A stretch of 53,760 nt of DNA from Bacteroidales bacterium (GTDB lineage: Bacteria > Bacteroidota > Bacteroidia > Bacteroidales > UBA932), in contig JAGCWD010000075.1 of the NCBI GenBank assembly GCA_017962025.1, positions 1 to 53,760 on the forward strand, written 5' to 3'. Shown piece by piece: positions 50,456 to 53,760 of this stretch (position 1 is its first letter; each line of letters starts with the position of its first letter). A model generated the notes under the pieces. That model was not told the origin of the DNA and did not search any database. It was given only the letters and a program-made list of their open reading frames with translations. The translations under genes were made by a program, and so were the position numbers.

Positions 50456-51490
50456 ATGGCAGTTGACTACGAGAAGGCAGGCGTCAGCCTTGAAGCTGGT
50501 TATGACGTCGTAAGGAGGATAAAGAAACATGTCGCATCCACGGCCCGGACCGGGGTCATGGGCAATATCGGAGCCTTTGGCGGAATGTTCGACCTTTCCG
50601 CCCTGAATGTCAAGGAGCCTATTCTCGTGAGCGGTACTGACGGAGTGGGCACCAAGCTCAAAATAGCCTTCGCCATGGACAAACATGACACCATCGGCAT
50701 CGATGCCGTTGCAATGTGCGTCAACGATGTTCTGGCCCAAGGCGCGGAACCCCTTGTATTTCTGGATTATGTGGCCCAGGGCAAGACCCGTCCGGAAGTG
50801 GTCGAAGCCATCGTTGCAGGAGTGGCAGAGGGTTGCCGTCAGGCAGGCTGCGCCCTCGTGGGTGGTGAGACTGCCGAAATGCCCGGCATGTACGAGGACG
50901 GTGAATATGACATCGCGGGTTACACCACTGGAGTCGTAGAGAAGAGCGAGCTCATCGACGGAACGAAGGTCAAGGTCGGTGATGTGCTGGTGGGAATAGC
51001 TTCCACGGGCGTCCACAGCAATGGATTCAGCCTGGTGAGGAAGATATTCGCAGATAATGAGTTGGACCTTCACAAGGCCTATCCCGAACTTGGTACTGAC
51101 GAGCCTCTCGGCCTCGTGGCACTTACACCTACCAGGATATATGTCAAGCAGGTGCTGGAAGTCATCCACAGCCTGGATGTCCATGGAGTTGCCCATATTA
51201 CCGGAGGTGGCTTCGACGAGAACATCCCCAGGATCCTTCAGGAGGGGCAGGGAATAGAGGTACATGAAGGAACGTGGGAAATCCTTCCGATCTTCCATTT
51301 CCTGGAGAAGTACGGAAAGATTCCTCACAGGGAGATGTTCAATATCTTCAATATGGGAATCGGAATGGTGCTTGCGATGGATGCCGCACAGGCTGGCGAA
51401 GCTATCGACATCCTGGCGCAGCATGGTGACAGGGCCGCCGTAATCGGCAAGGTGACGGACAAGCCGGGGGTGGAGATATTACCTTTCTAG
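50456..51490 (+). CDS. purM: Phosphoribosylformylglycinamidine cyclo-ligase (AIR synthetase)
   Basis: The 344-residue protein of the PurM/ThiL family shows [16 protein letters not shown] at the start, [61 protein letters not shown] and [13 protein letters not shown], all characteristic. It converts FGAM to AIR with ATP in purine synthesis. It starts a rightward unit: purM, lipoprotein, radical SAM protein, purH, with gaps of 4, -1 and 6 bases. Confidence 0.97.
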   Translation: MAVDYEKAGVSLEAGYDVVRRIKKHVASTARTGVMGNIGAFGGMFDLSALNVKEPILVSGTDGVGTKLKIAFAMDKHDTIGIDAVAMCVNDVLAQGAEPLVFLDYVAQGKTRPEVVEAIVAGVAEGCRQAGCALVGGETAEMPGMYEDGEYDIAGYTTGVVEKSELIDGTKVKVGDVLVGIASTGVHSNGFSLVRKIFADNELDLHKAYPELGTDEPLGLVALTPTRIYVKQVLEVIHSLDVHGVAHITGGGFDENIPRILQEGQGIEVHEGTWEILPIFHFLEKYGKIPHREMFNIFNMGIGMVLAMDAAQAGEAIDILAQHGDRAAVIGKVTDKPGVEILPF

Positions 51491-51494
51491 ATGC

Positions 51495-51944
51495 ATGAAC
51501 AATCGTGGCCACAAATTGTTTTCGTTCCTCGGTACTTTTGTGCTGGGTGTGTTGGTTTTCACTTCTTGTGGTGAAACCATCGATGACCCGATCTTGTGCG
51601 AGTACGGCACTCCCAGTGGGAAATTCAATGTGGACATCAAGGTCACGGACGAATCTGGAAAACCCTTGAAAGACATCAGCGTCTCGCCGGTTCTTCTTCA
51701 TGCGCCTAACTTTGACATCCGGCGTCAGGTGTTGGAAACCATCAAGACAGACGCCTCGGGAAAGGCATCAAGGACTTATGATAACTGGTGGGTGGATGAT
51801 GTACGTGTGATTTTCGAGGATGAAAGTGGCGTTTTCGCTAAGGACAGCGCTGACTTCAAGCCCGTTCAGACGAAGGAGGGGGACAAACATTGGTACGTAG
51901 GAGAGAAGACAGTCTCCGGCACCCATAAACTTAAAAAGAAATAA
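51495..51944 (+). CDS. Lipoprotein of a radical SAM/lipoprotein pair
   Basis: The 149-residue protein has a lipoprotein signal ending FTSC (Cys25). After it comes ILCEYGTP (only other cysteine, Cys35) and a carboxypeptidase-regulatory-like beta domain (FNVDIKVTDESGKPLKDISV, TDASGKASRTY). From memory it matches the NCBI family 'radical SAM-associated putative lipoprotein' (TIGR04134), always paired with the rSAM protein found next. The gene ends in TAATG, sharing a base with the rSAM start, so the two are translationally coupled. I infer that it is the substrate or scaffold for the enzyme. Possible modified residues are Cys35 and Tyr37 in the CEYGTP motif. Confidence 0.82.
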   Translation: MNNRGHKLFSFLGTFVLGVLVFTSCGETIDDPILCEYGTPSGKFNVDIKVTDESGKPLKDISVSPVLLHAPNFDIRRQVLETIKTDASGKASRTYDNWWVDDVRVIFEDESGVFAKDSADFKPVQTKEGDKHWYVGEKTVSGTHKLKKK

Positions 51945-53017
51945 TGGCCGAAGTATCTCTCAGAAGAAGGATCGCACTGGACATTGCCAAGTCGTTGAGG
52001 AAATCCGAGACGGCGGATCATCCTCTGCTCCAGCTCTTCTGGGAATCTACTCTGCGCTGTAACCTCAAGTGCCGCCACTGCGGAAGCGACTGCAAGCAGA
52101 TTGCCAACACGCCGGACATGCCCAAGGAGGACTTTTTCAAGGTCCTGGACGGGATAGCTACTCACACGGATCCCCACAAGGTCTTCGTTATCGTCTCAGG
52201 CGGTGAGCCTACGATGCGAGCCGACCTTGAGGAATGCGGCAAGGGAATATATTCCCGCGGCTTTCCCTGGGGAATGGTGACCAACGCCTACGGCCTTTCA
52301 CCGGAAAGATATTTCCGACTTCTAAATTCAGGGCTCCACTCGATGACCATCAGCCTGGACGGTCTCCAGGAGAACCATGACTGGCTCCGTGGCCGCGAGA
52401 ACAGTTTCGAAAGGGCTTCCAGGGCCATCAAGATGGTTGTGGATTCGAACGCTATCGCTTTTGACGTGGTGACCTGTGTCAACCGTCGCAATTTCAAGGA
52501 ACTGTCGTTGATTAAGGAGCATCTTATCGGTCTGGGGTTAAAGCAGTGGAGGCTTTTCTCCATATTCCCAACAGGCCGGGCAGCCCAGGATCCTGATTTG
52601 CAACTTCCGGCCGAGATGTTCCGCGGTTTGTTGGATTTCATCAAGGAGACCCGTAAGGAAGGCAGGATCAAGGCCAGTTTTGGTTGTGAAGGTTTCCTCG
52701 GTCATTATGAAGGAGAGGTAAGGGATCATTTCTACACCTGTCAGGCCGGAGTGACAGTCGGATCAGTCCTAATTGACGGGTCGATCTCTGCCTGTACCAG
52801 CATACGCTCCGACTATCATCAGGGCAATATCTACAAGGATGATTTCTGGGATGTCTGGCAGAACAGGTTCCAGCCCTACAGGGACCGTTCTTGGATGAAG
52901 AAGGATGAATGCGGGGACTGCAAGTACTGGAAATGGTGCGAAGGCAACGGAATGCATCTCCGCGACTCAGACGGCAAACTCATGCTTTGCCACATGAAGA
53001 GAATTACAGATAATTAA
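51944..53017 (+). CDS. Radical SAM/SPASM protein paired with the lipoprotein
   Basis: The 357-residue protein carries the radical SAM cluster motif CNLKCRHC (Cys39, Cys43, Cys46), then VIVSGGEPTMRADLE, a partial TIM barrel (TISLDGLQENHDWLRG), and a C-terminal SPASM region with the cysteines of TCQAG, CTSIRSD, CGDCKYWKWC and LMLC that hold auxiliary iron-sulfur clusters. SPASM enzymes usually modify peptides or proteins (thioether links, Cys-to-formylglycine, and others). It resembles the family I recall as TIGR04133 (rSAM/SPASM with lipoprotein). The target and chemistry are unknown, and the upstream lipoprotein is the obvious candidate partner. Confidence 0.9.
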   Translation: MAEVSLRRRIALDIAKSLRKSETADHPLLQLFWESTLRCNLKCRHCGSDCKQIANTPDMPKEDFFKVLDGIATHTDPHKVFVIVSGGEPTMRADLEECGKGIYSRGFPWGMVTNAYGLSPERYFRLLNSGLHSMTISLDGLQENHDWLRGRENSFERASRAIKMVVDSNAIAFDVVTCVNRRNFKELSLIKEHLIGLGLKQWRLFSIFPTGRAAQDPDLQLPAEMFRGLLDFIKETRKEGRIKASFGCEGFLGHYEGEVRDHFYTCQAGVTVGSVLIDGSISACTSIRSDYHQGNIYKDDFWDVWQNRFQPYRDRSWMKKDECGDCKYWKWCEGNGMHLRDSDGKLMLCHMKRITDN

Positions 53018-53023
53018 AGATAA

Positions 53024-53760
53024 ATGAGAGCTTTAATCAGTGTGAGCGACAAGACGGGCGTAGTTGAATTCGCCCGGGAACTTGTTTCGCTTGGATGGGA
53101 ACTTCTATCCACCAGCGGAACGATGAAGATGTTGAAAGAGGCAGGATTGCCCGTGACAAGCGTGAGCGATGTCACCGGTTTCCCGGAAATCTGCGACGGC
53201 AGGGTCAAGACCCTTCATCCAAAGATCCATGGAGCCCTGTTGGCCAGGCGAGACCTTCCTGACCACATGCGCCAGCTTGAAGAGAATGGTATCGGGACCA
53301 TCGACCTGGTGTGCGTGAACCTCTATCCTTTCCGCGAGACCATCGCCAAGCCTGACGTGACGATGGAGGACGCTATTGAGCACATCGACATCGGAGGTCC
53401 TTCCATGGTGCGCAGCGCCGCAAAGAACTGGGAGAGCGTGACGATAGTCGTGAATCCGGAGGACTATGCAGTTGTCCTGGACGAGCTCCGCAGGGATGGC
53501 CACACCAGCCGCGAAACCCGCCTGCTGCTTTCCGCCAAAGCATACACCCACACTGCTGAGTATGATATGGCCATCGCCTCATGGATGCGTCCCCAGGCCG
53601 GCCTTCCCGAAAAGCTGTTCCTTGAATATGACATCTGCCAGCCGCTTCGCTATGGTGAGAACCCTCATCAGGAAGCCAAGTTCTACAAGACCTTGAAGAA
53701 GGCCCCGTATTCGCTGGCCACCGCTGAACAGCTGAATGGTAAGGAGCTGTCCTACAATAA
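53024..53760 (+). CDS. purH: Bifunctional AICAR transformylase/IMP cyclohydrolase, 5' part (cut by window edge)
   Basis: ATG 53024 lies 6 bases after the radical SAM stop. The 245 complete codons start [33 protein letters not shown] and include the IMP cyclohydrolase domain motifs [38 protein letters not shown], then [10 protein letters not shown] at the beginning of the AICAR transformylase domain. It carries out the last two steps of IMP synthesis. The gene continues beyond the window. Confidence 0.96.
   Translation, partial: MRALISVSDKTGVVEFARELVSLGWELLSTSGTMKMLKEAGLPVTSVSDVTGFPEICDGRVKTLHPKIHGALLARRDLPDHMRQLEENGIGTIDLVCVNLYPFRETIAKPDVTMEDAIEHIDIGGPSMVRSAAKNWESVTIVVNPEDYAVVLDELRRDGHTSRETRLLLSAKAYTHTAEYDMAIASWMRPQAGLPEKLFLEYDICQPLRYGENPHQEAKFYKTLKKAPYSLATAEQLNGKELSYN

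Noticed and set aside
50381..51424. Long minus-strand open frame extending upstream of rdgB
   Set aside because: It lies wholly antisense to purM, whose protein is clearly conserved; its translation shows no domain. The rdgB motifs only begin at ATG 50380.

Overview
The window is a chromosomal segment of a member of the Bacteroidota, most likely Bacteroidales. The evidence is a SusC/SusD pair, many lipoproteins with a signal peptidase II cysteine, BACON and DUF5689-like domains, TonB-dependent receptors, short leaders without clear Shine-Dalgarno sites, and repeated -7 boxes of the Bacteroidetes type TAnnTTTG. The species cannot be named from the sequence. No tRNA, rRNA, CRISPR array, prophage or integrase was seen.

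Region 1 (1-13.4 kb) is a glycan utilisation locus. A SusC/SusD pair reads right, and facing it are two GH92 alpha-mannosidases and two tandem SGNH hydrolases. A second susC begins at the left edge on the minus strand. Its first 143 bases almost mirror those of the susC at 571, and the 298-bp segment between the inverted arms carries a good promoter pointing only to the right. This looks like an on/off promoter inverton. A two-gene cassette resembling a toxin-antitoxin module lies between the mannosidases.

Region 2 (13.5-31.7 kb) is a long rightward run. It starts with a metallophosphoesterase and exonuclease III. A promoter at 15640 then leads into a multi-OB-fold BACON lipoprotein, a BACON plus DNA/RNA non-specific endonuclease lipoprotein, an exported EEP-family nuclease/phosphatase, a TonB-dependent receptor without SusD, and a DUF5689-like lipoprotein. 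I read these as a surface system for degrading and importing nucleic acid. Peptidyl-dipeptidase Dcp, a tricorn-like protease, a small outer-membrane barrel and a GH43 follow.

Region 3 (31.7-42.3 kb) has a leftward operon (two paralogous alpha/alpha-toroid lipoproteins and a MINPP-type histidine phosphatase) divergent from a GH20 hexosaminidase across a palindromic operator-like site. Next come an ABM-domain protein and RNase R, divergent from a ROK kinase and ManA. The last two could feed mannose released by the GH92 enzymes into glycolysis.

Region 4 (42.3-49 kb) has an exported Gfo/Idh/MocA-GH43 fusion, an S41 protease and an M61 peptidase. It also holds a RAYT-type HUH transposase flanked by two copies of a ~113-bp structured repeat, with a third copy at 42336.

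Region 5 (49-53.8 kb) has rdgB-recO, both modified by a second repeat family that has entered the coding sequences. Divergently, purM and a truncated purH enclose a lipoprotein plus radical SAM/SPASM pair of unknown product.
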